Assembly: GCA_043228905.1 (NCBI GenBank)
Contig: JBHGNT010000014.1
Coordinates: forward strand, 682,001 to 746,000
From: Azolla caroliniana
Taxonomy: Eukaryota; Polypodiophyta
Direction: 5' to 3'
DNA length: 64,000 nucleotides
The notes under the pieces were generated by a model. It saw nothing but the letters and a program-made list of their open reading frames with translations, was not told where the DNA came from and ran no database searches. The position numbers and the translations under genes are program-made. Every line of letters starts with the position of its first letter. Position 1 is the stretch's first letter. Positions 1 through 11,057 of this stretch are shown here, piece by piece.

Positions 1-1
1 C

Positions 2-880
2 ACTAGTTATCTGCAGCAGAAGGGAATTCGGCGAGAGTTCAGCTGCAGATACACACCGGAGCAAAACGGTGTGGCCGAAAGGAAGAACCGGACACTCGTC
101 GAAGTGGCAAGGGCAATGCTGGAGGAGAAGAGCATGCCCCGGTTCTACTGGGCGGAGGCGGTCCGGACGGCCGTCTACATACAAAACCGAATTGGTGACA
201 AGGTGTCAACTCATGAGCTGTATTTCGGGCGCAAGCCGAACTTAAGACACCTTCGGATATTCGGCAGCATAGCGTATATGCATGTGCCGGATCAGAAGCG
301 GAGAAAGCTAGATGCAAAATCGGAAAAATGCATCCTAGTCGGCTATGCTGAAGAGCAAAAGGGGTATAAGTGCTATAACCCCCGGACGAAGGAAGTCCGG
401 GTTAGCCGGGATGTCGAGTTCGATGAATCGGCATCCTGGTACTCCGTACCGACTCCGACTTCCGATCCCGACCCAATGTCGGAAGATCAGGCCAGTGAGC
501 CTGAATCAACCCTGGCAGAGGATGATGATGCCGGGACTCAAGATGAGAGTCCGGAATCGTTACGGTTGAGTGGACCGAACGAGCGACTGAGTCGGTTGGA
601 CCAGTCGGATGAAGAGACGGCAAGTGGTTGAGACTCTGCCGTGCTCTCCCCGCGCAAGGCACCGAGGAAACGGTTCACGCGCAAAGAGAAGGGGAAGAGG
701 AAGATGCCGGAATTCGAAACCGGCAACGATGAGTCAGATTGGTGCGTATCCGACTCCGGAAAGGAGAAAGGCGGATCTTCGGCAACGAAGACCGAACGGG
801 CCAAGAAGGGCCTCAAATCAGGTGACGGTGCGTTGCGCCGATCAACCTGCCAGAAGGATCCCGTCACGCGGTACGGGTAA
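2..880 (+). pseudogene. copia integrase C-terminal part and linker (broken)
   Basis: Reading from base 2, the frame enters the integrase core just before EQNGVAERKNR, which carries the third catalytic residue (Glu) of the DDE triad. It continues through the typical copia stretch with FYWAEAV and YFGRKPNLRHLRIFGS, then an acidic linker. A TGA at 629-631 interrupts the frame; the related copy has Gly at this place. The same frame resumes at once and runs to a TAA at 878-880. There, comparison with the related copy shows one base missing from a Tyr codon, so the reverse transcriptase lies in another frame. Confidence 0.88.
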
Positions 881-888
881 ATGAATAC

Positions 889-3060
889 ATGGCGCATCAT
901 TATGCGTACATGAATAAGGTGACAGAAGTGCGTGAGCCAGAGAGCTACGCAGAAGCGGCAAAGGACACGAATTGGCGTGCCGCTATGGACGAAGAAATGC
1001 GGGCACTCGATGCCAACGAAACTTGGGACCTAGTTGATCCTCCCCGTCACTGTAAACCGATCGGATGCAAGTGGGTGTACAAGGTCAAGTACAACGCCGA
1101 CGGTTCTGTTAACTGGTACAAAGCCTGGTTAGTGGCGAAGGGATATGCGCAGACACACGGAATCGACTACGATGAGACCTTCGCTCCTGTGGCGAAGATG
1201 ACGACGGTTCGGTTGGTACTGGCGGTTGCTGCGGCAAGGGGGTGGCATCTTCACCAGATGGATGTGAAGAACGCCTTCCTTCAAGGAGATCTTGAAGAAG
1301 TAGTCTTTATGACTCAGCCCCTCGGATTTCAATCGGAGATGAACAAATCGGCGGTATGCCGACTGAAGAAGTCGCTTTACGGCTTGAAGCAAGCCCCCCG
1401 AGCTTGGAACGCGAAGATCACGCACCGGTTGTGTAAGCTGGGGTTTGCTGTCTCTAAGTCGGACTCTTCGTTGTTCATCCGGCAAGGCTTTGACGGTCCG
1501 GTATGTATACTCTTGTATGTGGATGATTTAGTCATCATCGGACCAGGTCTTCCCGAAATCAACCGCGTCAAGTCCCAGTTGTCGGACGCATTCGAAATGA
1601 AGGACCTAGGGGACCTTCATTATTTTCTTGGGATCGAAGTGATCCAGACCCCCGACGGCATATTGCTCTCACAACGACATTACGTGTTGAATATGATGTA
1701 TAAGTTCGGCATGACGGATTGCCGACTTGTCTCCACACCCCTGGACTGGAACCAGAAGCTCCGTCCCAACTCCGGACTGGCCTGGAATGAGAAACGGTTC
1801 CGACAGGTTGTCGGAAGCCTGATCTACTTAACCATCACCCGCCCCGACATCAGCTATCCGGTCGGCATGGTAAGTCAGTTCATGCAGAAGCCGACCGTGG
1901 AGCACCTTTAGTGCGCGCAACGAATATTACGGTATGTCAGTGGCACTAAGGACCGGGGACTGCTATACCGGTGAGGTATACCCGAAGAGCTTGTCGGTTA
2001 CACAGATGCTGACTGGGCCGGCGATGCGTCTGATCACCGCTCCACTTCCGGATACATGTTCTCCGTAGGTAGCGCGACCGTTGCGTGGAGCAGCAAGAAG
2101 CAACCCACAGTGGCTTTGTCAAGCACTGAGGCTGAGTACCGGGCTGCTACTGTTGCCACTTGTGAAGCCATCTGGCTTCGGCGCCTGCTGCGAGACTTGC
2201 GGATCGAGGTACCGACCCCGATCCCGATTTACTACAATAACATGAGCAGCCTGCAGCTCGCCAGGAACCCTGTGTTCCATGCTCGCACAAAGCACATCGA
2301 GGTGCACTACCACTTCGTGCGTGAGCGGGTTCTGAGCGGTGAAGTTGACCTACGGTATGTTCATATGGATCGGCAGGTTGCCGACATCTTCACCAAGCCG
2401 CTCGGATCGGACAAGTTGCAGCACTTTACCGACATGCTTGGTATTCAGCATCTCGACGTGCCGCACTTGAGGGGGAGAAGCAAGGGCAAAGTCTCTACCG
2501 AAACGGGCAAAGGCCAAAAAATTGTTGAACCCGTCGGTAAGAGGAGAGCCGGAAGAAGAGGAAACAAGAAGATGAAGGAAGCCGAGTCGACGAAGGAAGT
2601 CGACACATCCGAACAGGTCGGAGCAAGCGGATGTGAAGAAGAGTTGTGCACTCAGGAAGAGAAGTGCATGCTGTGCGGAGGTCATCACGACGGTACTGAC
2701 CATGATGCGGAGTGGAATGAAGAATTCGATTTCGGTTCACCCGCTGAAGAAGCCGAGGGAAGCATGGAGAAGGCCAAGATTCGGAAGTGGTCCGATGTGG
2801 TGAGAGGCCTGAAGCCGGAAGTCGAATCGGAGTGTTCCGATTCGGACAAGAGCTGGAACGAGTCGGAGACAACTGACTCGGATCAACAGATGGATCTGGA
2901 TGAGTCGGATCGACTGAAGGCCAAGGGGACACGGATACAGCGGAAGTCGATGCCATCGTGGGAGAACCGAAGAATCGGTAAGCGCCAGAGTCACAGCAAC
3001 GTGAGTGCTGAGATGGGCCTATTGAGCAGACATGCCGACCGAGAGGGTCGAGGCACGTAG
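889..3060 (+). pseudogene. copia reverse transcriptase-RNase H with C-terminal extension (broken)
   Basis: The reverse transcriptase runs from about 1000 to 1900. It has the core motifs [23 protein letters not shown] and the catalytic LLYVDDLV near 1510. RNase H follows with [19 protein letters not shown] and the terminal [15 protein letters not shown]. Two nonsense codons, TAG at 1909-1911 and TGA at 1972-1974, split the two domains; both are in frame with what precedes and follows. After the usual copia end (about 2480) the frame stays open for about 190 further codons. These encode a basic then acidic Ser/Glu/Asp-rich tail containing [10 protein letters not shown], a possible metal-binding cluster. 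Most copia Pol proteins end soon after RNase H, so the tail is unusual. Confidence 0.9.
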
Positions 3061-3190
3061 AACCAAAGGGGTCGCGGCAAACGGGACCAGACCGGACGAG
3101 GAGCGCGAGCTAGGCGGAGTGACGCCAGGAGAAGTCGGTTGAAAGAACCGACTTCCACAGAGGTCGACACTACGACCCCACCTCAGGTTG

Positions 3191-3204
3191 AGCTTGAGGG
3201 GGAG
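3191..3204 (+). promoter_or_regulatory. polypurine tract of copia A
   Basis: A purine-rich stretch ending GAGGGGGAG directly precedes the TGTTGAG start of the 3' LTR. This is where plus-strand DNA synthesis would be primed. The identical arrangement occurs on the minus strand at 39147-39160 in copia B. Confidence 0.8.
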
Positions 3205-3533
3205 TGTTGAGCGGCAAGCTCAACCGGAGCCGGATCGGCTGAATAAGCCGGAGCCGGTAAGCGAGACGGATCGGGCGAAACGGATCGGTATGACGATGAG
3301 CAACCGAACCGGCAAGCAGTAGAAGCCGGGTGCAATCCGTAACCGGCAGTCCAATCGGAAGCCTAGTATAGGATAGACTACTAGGTAGCTATAGTCTCGT
3401 AGTAAGTGTCAGATGCTCGTGTGAGCATTGAAGTAAATGGTACTTCTGTCAGTCCCAAGAGGACTTGTATAAGTAGTGCTACTTAGCACAGTGTGTATAT
3501 AGAGTCTTGATATAATTTTGGAAATTACGTTCT

Positions 3534-3570
<37 letters not shown>

Positions 3571-3610
3571 TGTTCTCTGTTTTACGCTTCCGCAAACACT
3601 CACGTTTACA
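3205..3610 (+). repeat. 3' LTR of copia A
   Basis: It starts TGTTGAG right after the polypurine tract and is alignable in its first bases with the LTRs of copia B. It contains a CT microsatellite near its end. I place the end at the CA of GTTTACA (3610), because the preceding CGCTTCCGC matches the end region of the copia B LTR. An alternative end is the CA at 3630. Confidence 0.7.
3537..3566 (+). repeat. (CT)n microsatellite inside LTR
   Basis: Uninterrupted CT dinucleotides of about 30 bases in the R/U5 part of the copia A LTR. The copia B LTRs do not have a long run at the equivalent place. Confidence 0.9.
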
Positions 3611-4160
3611 TTATTGTTGGTTCATTAACAAGTTGAAGTATAGATGGGGGAGTAACAACTCAATGTAGAATGCAGATCTAGAATTGAGATATGGAGCATT
3701 TTGTGAAGACAAATATGTGGAGGGAAATAGAGACAAAATCCAATGTCATTGGTATGGGAAGACATCCCAGAATGACTAAGACATTGATAGTCTAACAAGA
3801 TGTGTAGTTTAATAGTCTTAAAATTGCATTGAAACAACCACACATGATCCCCAACTTAAAATATTGTTGCCTCTACTAGAGAATGGAAGCGATTATGAAG
3901 TGCATTTGGTTTATGTGTTTTCTTGGAGCTATGGAAATGGAGCAAAAGCTTAGCTTGAATATCTTGGGTTTGACCTAGATGGTCCACAACAACAACATTC
4001 CTCAAAACTTCTATATCATGCCTTCCCAATCCAAGTTGGTCTATATAAAATTCTCAATTGAATTTTCAAAATTGCAATTAACTTTTGACCTTGTCCTTTT
4101 TAACTATTACCAATTCCTCTCATAATACTGGGACATTTGAAACAGGTAATATGTCGCATT
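3611..4160. other. intergenic, no gene seen
   Basis: AT-rich DNA between the copia LTR and the 3' end of the LINE. Reading frames here are short, and I recognise no domain. Confidence 0.6.
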
Positions 4161-4806
4161 TCCCCCCCCAAGAAAACACTACTTCGCATTAGTTAGCAAA
4201 TAGAATACAACAAAGTTTACCCAAATCACAGTGGGATCAACATATACAACTCAGAGGAACAACTCCAAAACTATCAAACAAAAACAACAAAAACTCACAC
4301 AACCCTTAACTCCAACAAAACTGAAATAAACCCCATTTTACCTCGACTCTACACCTCCCAACTAACTCTTTTATAACAAAGTTATCCGGGTAACATGACT
4401 ATACTAACCCACTTGTGCTTCAACTATACATACATAATTACAACCATGTACAATATTGGGAGCCATTAGCGGAAACAGCCACCTAGGCGCCTGATAATTC
4501 CACTTAGGCCTCGACGAAGATTTGAACATCATGGGAGAACCACCCCATTTCAGCAAGAACTTTGACCTTGCCCTTTCTGCTTCATTTGATTCCCCCTGAA
4601 TCGAGTCATACCAATTGCGCAACCAAGCCACAAGCTCAAAACAGATATTTGACATCACCTCCCCGCATGAGAGCTTTTGCTATTGAAAAACAAACTTACA
4701 ACGCCTGATCCAGATGTGCCAGACCAATAAACACGCCACCATAAGCCAAATCTCCTCAAAAAATTCAGAATTTGTGGCAGGTCTCACCTCGTCACATTGG
4801 AACATG

Positions 4807-5094
4807 CTACCACCCTTCATTATAAATCCATATCCTTGTGGGTTTAACTTCCCCCCCCCAACTTTTCCCTTTTAGAGACAGTCCTTGTATGGAGCCCCAC
4901 ACACCGTTCCCATTCACACCACAGGCTACCACGATTCGAAGGCTTCTACTCCAAATGCTAATCGCCTCTGTACAATTCCAAAAACAGTGAGAGATTGATT
5001 CCAAAGCATGTCCACATAACTTATAGCCAGTCTCGCCACCATAAGAACTCAACCACTCCCATATAGATATCGCCTTGTGGCTAATAAGCCACAA
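4807..5094 (-). pseudogene. LINE zinc-binding RVT tail
   Basis: The fragment carries LCGHALESISHCFWNC, matching the CxxC...HC pattern of the zinc-binding domain that ends plant LINE reverse transcriptases. It is followed by a tryptophan-bearing stretch typical of that family. The frame stays open for 95 codons, but its neighbours on both sides lie in other frames, so it is only a remnant. Confidence 0.75.
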
Positions 5095-6252
5095 CCAAGC
5101 CTTTATTTATTCTGGTGTATCCAATGCCCGTAGTTTCCTCCAAAATGACTTTAGATCGTCATTTGATATGCCTTTATCCTTCAAACTTAGTATTGTGGAT
5201 CATTACAACAGCCACCGCTTTGGAGGCAATGATTCATCTTCCTAGCTTAGTATTGTACTTTAAAAACTTTTTTAAGTCGATTGTTCCTAGTGTTTGCCAC
5301 CATACCTCTAGTGAATCCCACTTCAAATCATATAAGTGCTTCTTGTTGAAAAGCCATATTTTACAATCCTAATCAAGTGTCTTAGGGTCTGGGTTCAATT
5401 GCCACCTCCTACCCTCCAACACTGCCACCCGCACTGCCAACCACCTACCATCATCTGTCAAAGAACTTAGGTTACCCCACAAACGCTCCTCATTAGTTGA
5501 GCACCTACAACAAATAAGTTTTGCATCACCCTCAACTACAAACCAACCTGACCAAACTGCCTCTTCTGCATTCAACTTTCCTAATCCATCAACAACCTTA
5601 TCTATTAGCTGGGTCACCTTCACTAGTCTTGTAGTAAACCTACAACTAATAGCCTGACCCTCCCGCCTCTTCATGCTGAAGAACTCCCAATTGTGTATTG
5701 ACCTATTCTTGTACCCTAGCATCCTCCCCCATGGCAAGTACTTTTTTTGTCCAAGCATCATACCATCTTCCCTTCTAATCCTAGGGTTCCAAAACAAAGG
5801 TTGTCGTAGCTGTTCATCCAATGTTTTCGGTTGCATTAACACCAACCTTCTCTGAAACTTGAGCATGCTTTCATTATGGCGCAAACCACCTTATCCTCTG
5901 TGCTAGCCGGTTCTTTCAACTTTAGAGCTGAACTGAACAACCACCTTGTATTTGCCTGCAAGGAACCACCATTCTTGGGACACCAAAGGTCAACTCTGTT
6001 CCTAAGGAGCACCTTCCACAATTCTAGTCTGGGTTGCAAACTTCACACTAGAAGCTTACCAAGTAGGACCTTACTTTTGTGAACCGGATCCACCAGCCCA
6101 AGTCCTGTCTGATTCTTCGCCTTAATTAAACAACCCCACACCAGTTTATTTGACGCCATCTCATTGTCTCTACCCGACCAAAGGAACACTCTCACCATTG
6201 CCTTAATATTTTTTATGCAGGCTTTGTCTAACATCCAACATGGCACCGAGTG

Positions 6253-7224
6253 TCACATGGTGGCCAACAAAATATGGTTCACCACAACCACCCTACCAGC
6301 AAGGGAAGGTTTTACTAATGCCCACAATTGAAGCTTTTTTCTAATTTTTTCTTTCACCTGCTCGAGTTGCTGATTTTTAGGTGTCTCAACTCCCACCAAA
6401 AAGCCCAAATACTTAACAACCATTCCATTGGGGATCCATTGAAAATCAACGTTAGGACATGAGAGCGATTGTGGGTTTGAACTTACCCAGAATCCTATAC
6501 TTTTGTTCCAATTAATTTCCCCCCCTGACGCTTTGCAAAACAACTCAATCCGTCCTTCAACCTTCTGTAAATTAGTGTCATTGCCTTGCAAGTAAAGCAT
6601 AGTGTCATTTGCATACTCATAGTTCAACAAATCCTTGCTCGCATGTGGAACAACTAAACCCCTTATTCCCGCATCCGATCTATTAAAAAAGAAAGAGAAT
6701 GCCTTTGTACTAAATAAAAAAAGGTAGGGGGCCATCGGGCGCCCCTGCCTAATAGACATGTGTAATAGAATCGATGGGCCACGATGCCCTGTCATTAACA
6801 CCTTACTCAAACTTCCTTTGTAAAGGGCCAGTGTAGCCAATCTCCATTTTAAAGGCAATCCCAACCCCTCCATGACTTTGTCTAAAGAAGGCCATTGAAC
6901 TCTATCATACACCTTCTCCTCAAAGTCTAGAATGAGACATGCAATGTGTCAGTTGGTTTTCTTTGCCAAGGAAATCGCCTCCCAAAATGTCAACACATTA
7001 TCAATTATGCATCTGTTTTCCATGAACCTTGTTTTTCCAATGTGGATTAGTTCATGTTGGTAGGGTTTTACCCTTTTGGCCAGTTTATTGGCAGATATCT
7101 TATATATTGTGTTGAACAACGTGATTGGTCTCCATTGCCTTGCATAAATTATTACACCTCGTACCTTAGGAATTAGAAATATCATCCCCTCTTGAAATTG
7201 CGCAGGTAAGCACCCAACATCCAT
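6253..7224 (-). pseudogene. LINE reverse transcriptase (inactive)
   Basis: Two adjacent open pieces (7224-6949 and 6912-6253) cover the reverse transcriptase fingers and palm. Visible blocks are FLIPKV, QWRPITLFNTIYKI, the SIRQGRPMAPYLF block and the catalytic box. The box reads YANDTM instead of YADDTM, so one of the two metal-binding aspartates is lost (codon near 6613). With the frame break between 6949 and 6912 this confirms a non-functional copy. Confidence 0.85.
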
Positions 7225-7706
7225 GCCTCTTTTAGCCCATCAACCAAATTAGCCTTAATCACGTCCCAAAAATTTTCAAAAAAATCTCTTGATAATCCAT
7301 CGGAGCTTGGGCAAGACATTCTGCAAATACCCACCGAAGCATCATCCACCTCCTCTTCCAAGAGAGGCCTCGAAAGATTAGCTTGTGCGGCATCTAAAAT
7401 TCTGTGTTGCATTCCCTCTAGCACATATTCTATCGGAGCAGGCTGTTCGGGGATACTGTAGCTATCTGAAAGCAACTCATGATAGTGTGATTTGACCGCC
7501 TCCAAGATCTTCGAAACATCCTTTGACATAGAGCCATCTTCCTTAACCAACTTTGGATTGTAGCTACAATTTTTTCTAGGCTTTTTATGCATGAAAAATT
7601 GTTTATTCACCTTATCCCCATTTTTGCTCCACCATGCCGCCGAACTCCTGAATAACATCGTATTTTTGGATGCAATCAAGCATTGCAACATTTCTCTGGC
7701 CCTCAA
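7182..7706 (-). pseudogene. LINE linker between endonuclease and reverse transcriptase
   Basis: A 174-codon open stretch upstream of the reverse transcriptase. It contains the SSDGLSRDFF block that in plant LINEs immediately precedes the reverse transcriptase (usual form PGPDGLP). It overlaps the next fragment in another frame, which indicates a frameshift around 7200. Confidence 0.7.
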
Positions 7707-7802
7707 GGCCTACCTTGGACCGTTGGCACTAGAGATCTTTCTATAACAGCCTTTGGGCAGCCGCTATTGATCTCCCTAAAAGCATTTTTTCCTCCTTGGA
7801 CC

Positions 7803-8201
7803 TCACAATTCTACTTTTAGTCGTTGTGTGGAGATACATTGAAGTTTCGATAATCTTCCCTCGAAGTTTATCAATTGCGCCAAACCCACCGAATTGCTTT
7901 CCCATATGCTCCTTATGTTCCTACTCACCTCCACATCCTCAGAAAGTTTTTTGTTGATCCTCATATTACAGTCCCTTGCTGGCCTCCTCTGCATTTCTAG
8001 TGTTATCTTAACTAACATATGATCGGAGTAGGTTGAACCTGCAATGATTTCAACATTGGTTCCAAATTTTTCTAGTTCCAAGCTGATGTATATTATGTTA
8101 ATGCGAGACATGCAAAAGCCATTCATACTGCAGGCATCTCTCAAAAAGCTTAGTGAACCTTGAGGTTTTTTTATTACATGCCAAGCATCTTTCACCCCCA
8201 T
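7803..8201 (-). pseudogene. LINE apurinic-type endonuclease, C-terminal part
   Basis: The fragment includes SRINIIYIS and STYSDHMLV. The SDH motif is the conserved C-terminal signature of the AP-like endonuclease that nicks target DNA for LINE insertion. The N-terminal catalytic part is absent. Confidence 0.75.
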
Positions 8202-8204
8202 TCA

Positions 8205-9140
8205 ACCCATCAACAAATCCCATGCAACTAGCTTAGTCCCCAACACCACCATGAAAGCATTGCATTGTGCAAAGTTTTTCGAGAACCTACTAAACATTTG
8301 ATCTATATGATCATGGGTATGAACAACTAGTCAGAAGTTGACCTTAATCTTCTTAAATAAGCCCTTCTCTACTATCATGCTTAAATAACCGAAAACAATC
8401 GAGTTTTTATTTTCTCTGGATGTATTGTCGAGTTGCATGTATAGAACATGTAGGAGTATATCTAGCCAAGACTGTAGCACTCTTTGCATGACTGTGATTG
8501 TAAGATTAGGGTCGTTGTGGATATTAGGATAAGTTAAGAATACTTGAGGCTTTATTGTCTGACAATATGATAAGCAACCTACTAAATTCATTTGTACAAG
8601 GCATTCATCTCTAATGTCCTTTGGCAACCTTTGAACGTGTGGCAAACAAGTCTTCTTCTAATCCATGCCATCAATAATCATACACATATACCTTTAGGGT
8701 GATTGAAGAGGTTTTTGTCGGTGGTGCATAGCTTTAGAACGTTCTAATGCTTAACTCTCACGATATTCTTTCAATAGAATCTTGTAATTCTTTATTTCAT
8801 CATCTAATTTCCCACCCTTTGCCATACTTTTTAAACTTGCACATATTGAACAAAAACAAACTCCAGGAGAGAGTGGACTACCCATTTGGACCTTACACAG
8901 TATAACCACATTGTTAGATCGTGACCTCCATAATCTATTGAAATGTCGATACTATATGTAAGGTACACCTTGTAATAACATCTCATCTTTATATTCTTGA
9001 TAAACTGCATAACGAGGGAAATTATCAAACAAGTGCAATCTTCTAGTAGTAGGCATAATATCACATTGCTTTGAGAAATATATCTCCATCCAATTAATAG
9101 AATGACGCCCTATAAGACCCTTATTACCAGAGGAATTCAT
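8205..9140 (-). pseudogene. relic of a DUF7869-type gene
   Basis: On the minus strand, with stops in between, a conserved series of motifs can be followed. They are FDMNSSGNKG (about 9130), CFCSICASLK (about 8840), the IIDGMD block near 8670, VLYMQLDNTSRENKNS (about 8445-8400) and HTHDHIDQMFSRFS (about 8318-8280). I recognise LQLDN-x-xRENKN followed by HTH-x-x-IDQ-x-FS as the signature of a large uncharacterised family (DUF7869), possibly transposase-related. Stops include TGA near 8333, TAG at 8658-8660 and TAA near 8750. The C-terminal part is missing where the LINE begins, so the LINE probably truncated it. Function of the family is not known to me. Confidence 0.6.
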
Positions 9141-10030
9141 ATCAAAAGGTATCCATGATCCCTCTACTAATCTTAGTTGTATTCACTGAAGCCTCATGTT
9201 CCCAATGCTATGTGCAATTTTAAAAGCAACTCTACAACACTTAGTGCTCAATCCAAGGTAATATTCAACGTGCGTTGAACTAGCCCCAACGACGTGATCT
9301 CTTACAAGCTGCATATGTGAAATAAGAAAATTGTTCCTCACCATTAAGTGAAAGATACTTCTCCCACATTATCTGTAAGTTTGCCTTTCCAAATTTATTA
9401 AGACATAGATTCCCACAACATGTCTTGCTCGAATTGCAAACAATCTGATGATCAAAACATAAAAAGTTAAATCTCTTTACACTAATTTGTCAAGGAATTC
9501 TTTTAAATGTGAGAGGCTTTGTTATGCCAGCTTCGTCAGTTGTGGTTTCATCCTTGTCAATGCTTGCACAACGTTTTCTATGTTGTATACCACGTTCTCC
9601 CGGCCTCATGAAAGGGTAGATTGAGAAAAGTGAGTTTGAGTCATTACCAACATCAATATTAACATTTTCACCTAGAACCTTTGAAACACTTGGGACCTTG
9701 TACTTATAGATTGAGAAATATGAGTTACTCCATAAAGCATAAGGATCCACAAATAATAAGGATGATCTACGCGAAGCAGAAGACATCTTGAAGCCTAACT
9801 TAAATTAACAATTTTGGCTATTTTAAACAGAAGCTTAGAAATTTAAGATGTAGTCTTTGAAAATAAACCATATGAAGACATCTTGGGATAGAAGCTAAGG
9901 CATCATATTATTATTAAATTTTATAAATTTCTTATAATAATCATCTGTTTAATAATGTATTTTTTCTAGGAGAATTTTTTTATAAATAATTATTTTATTT
10001 TCCCAAAACAAAAAACAATTTAAGTTTAGT
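9141..10030. other. intergenic, possible upstream part of the DUF7869 relic
   Basis: A 98-codon minus-strand frame (9786-9490) begins with an ATG and could be the N-terminal part of the relic downstream, but I recognise no domain in it. The rest is AT-rich and has no frame of note. Confidence 0.35.
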
Positions 10031-10180
10031 ATATAAAAGAGAGGACCCCCCTCATTGTCTCTTACACATTTCACTACATCCAAGAGCTCAGAGCACTTTC
10101 GAGAAAAAATTGTCGTTTTTGCTTTTGTCAACACATCATCAACAACCAGTCAACATGAAATTGGGCAAGAAAGTTGTCAA
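10031..10180 (+). promoter_or_regulatory. orphan promoter and first exon
   Basis: A TATA box (TATAAAAG at 10032) is followed about 120 bases later by ATG at 10155. The ATG opens a nine-codon reading, MKLGKKVVK, running straight into a strong splice-donor consensus (AA|GTAAGT at about 10180). If unspliced, the frame stops at the TAA inside that donor. The arrangement looks like the 5' end of a plant gene, but the downstream DNA is satellite and no second exon was recognised. It could be the broken 5' end of a gene. Confidence 0.35.
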
Positions 10181-10382
10181 GTAAGTCTTCTTCCACCCAA
10201 TTTTTCTTCCACCCAATTTTAAAGCTTCCAAAAGATACCATAAATATTCTTTTTTATTTTCTGTAAAATTAAGTGACTTTAATTACAACCATTTTGGTGT
10301 TTGATCAAATTCTTGTGTATGTGTCCTCTAGAATCTAATGTAGTGGTCAAATTCTAGAGCCCTATGCTCTTGATTTCTTGTT

Positions 10383-11057
10383 TAATCCGATGTAGTGCAT
10401 AGGATTAGATAGGAAATCATAGAGCTTCTGATGCACTACATCAGATTAGAGAGGAAGTCCTCCCTAATCCGATCTAGTGCATCGGATTAGGGAGGAAATC
10501 ATAGCACTTCCTCCCTAATCCAATGTAGTGCAACGGATTAGAGAGGACTTCCTCTGAAATCCAAAGCACTGCATCGGATTTGGGAGGACATCATAGACTT
10601 CCTCCCTAATCTGATGCAATGCATTGGAATAGAGAGGAAATCATAGGAATTCTTCCCTAATCCAATGCAGTGCATCGGATTTCAGAGGAAGTCCTCTCTA
10701 ATATGATGCAGTGCATCGGATTAGGGAGGAAGTCCTCCTAATCCGATGCATTGCATCGGAATAGAGAGGAAATCATAAGACTTCCTTCATAATTCGATGT
10801 GGTGCATCAAGTTTCAAAGGAAGTTCTCTCTAATCCGTTGCACTACATCATATTCGGGAGGAAATCATAGAACTTCCTCTAAAATTCGATGTGCTGCATT
10901 GGATTTCAGAGGATGTTCTCTCTAATCTGATGCACTACATTGGATCAGGGAGGAAATCATAGAACTTCCTCCCTAATTCGATGCAGTGTATTGGATTTTA
11001 GAGGATTTTCTCTCTCATCCGATGCACTACATCGGATTAGGGATGAAATCATCAGGA
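10383..11057. repeat. palindromic satellite array, about 15 units
   Basis: The core AATCCGATGCA-n-TGCATCGGATT, itself an inverted repeat, recurs about 15 times at spacings of roughly 37-49 bases. Two kinds of spacer sit between cores: one reads GGAGGAA...TTCCTCC around ATCATAGAA, the other AGAGGAAGTCCTCTCT. Both spacers are also inverted repeats, so nearly the whole array can fold into short hairpins on either strand. Units differ by point changes and the array has no coding frame. Confidence 0.9.

Larger units (their letters stand above)
1..3610 (+). mobile_element. Ty1/copia LTR retrotransposon A, 3' part
   Basis: The window opens inside the integrase of a copia element and continues through reverse transcriptase, RNase H, a long C-terminal extension, a purine tract and a 3' LTR. 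The order integrase before reverse transcriptase is diagnostic of Ty1/copia. The 5' LTR, gag and protease lie outside the window. The copy is dead: its frame has two nonsense codons at 1909 and 1972, one at 629 and a one-base deletion near 879. It belongs to the same family as the copia element at 38691-55907, which it resembles closely through the integrase, reverse transcriptase and 3' end. Confidence 0.93.
4160..8205 (-). mobile_element. L1-type LINE (non-LTR retrotransposon), 5'-truncated and decayed
   Basis: On the minus strand the order is endonuclease C-terminal part (8201-7803), reverse transcriptase (about 7225-6250), connecting region and a zinc-binding RVT tail (5094-4950), as in plant L1-like ORF2. 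The frames are broken by many stops and shifts. The endonuclease lacks its N-terminal two-thirds, so the copy is 5'-truncated near 8205, where it meets the DUF7869-type relic. The 3' end is uncertain; a C-run near 4162 (G-run on the element strand) is the last part that still looks like LINE 3' UTR. No target duplication was found by eye. Confidence 0.85.

Noticed and set aside
10383-11057. CRISPR array
   Set aside because: Repeats are palindromic and evenly spaced, but the spacers are themselves repeats and the context is a plant genome; it is a satellite.
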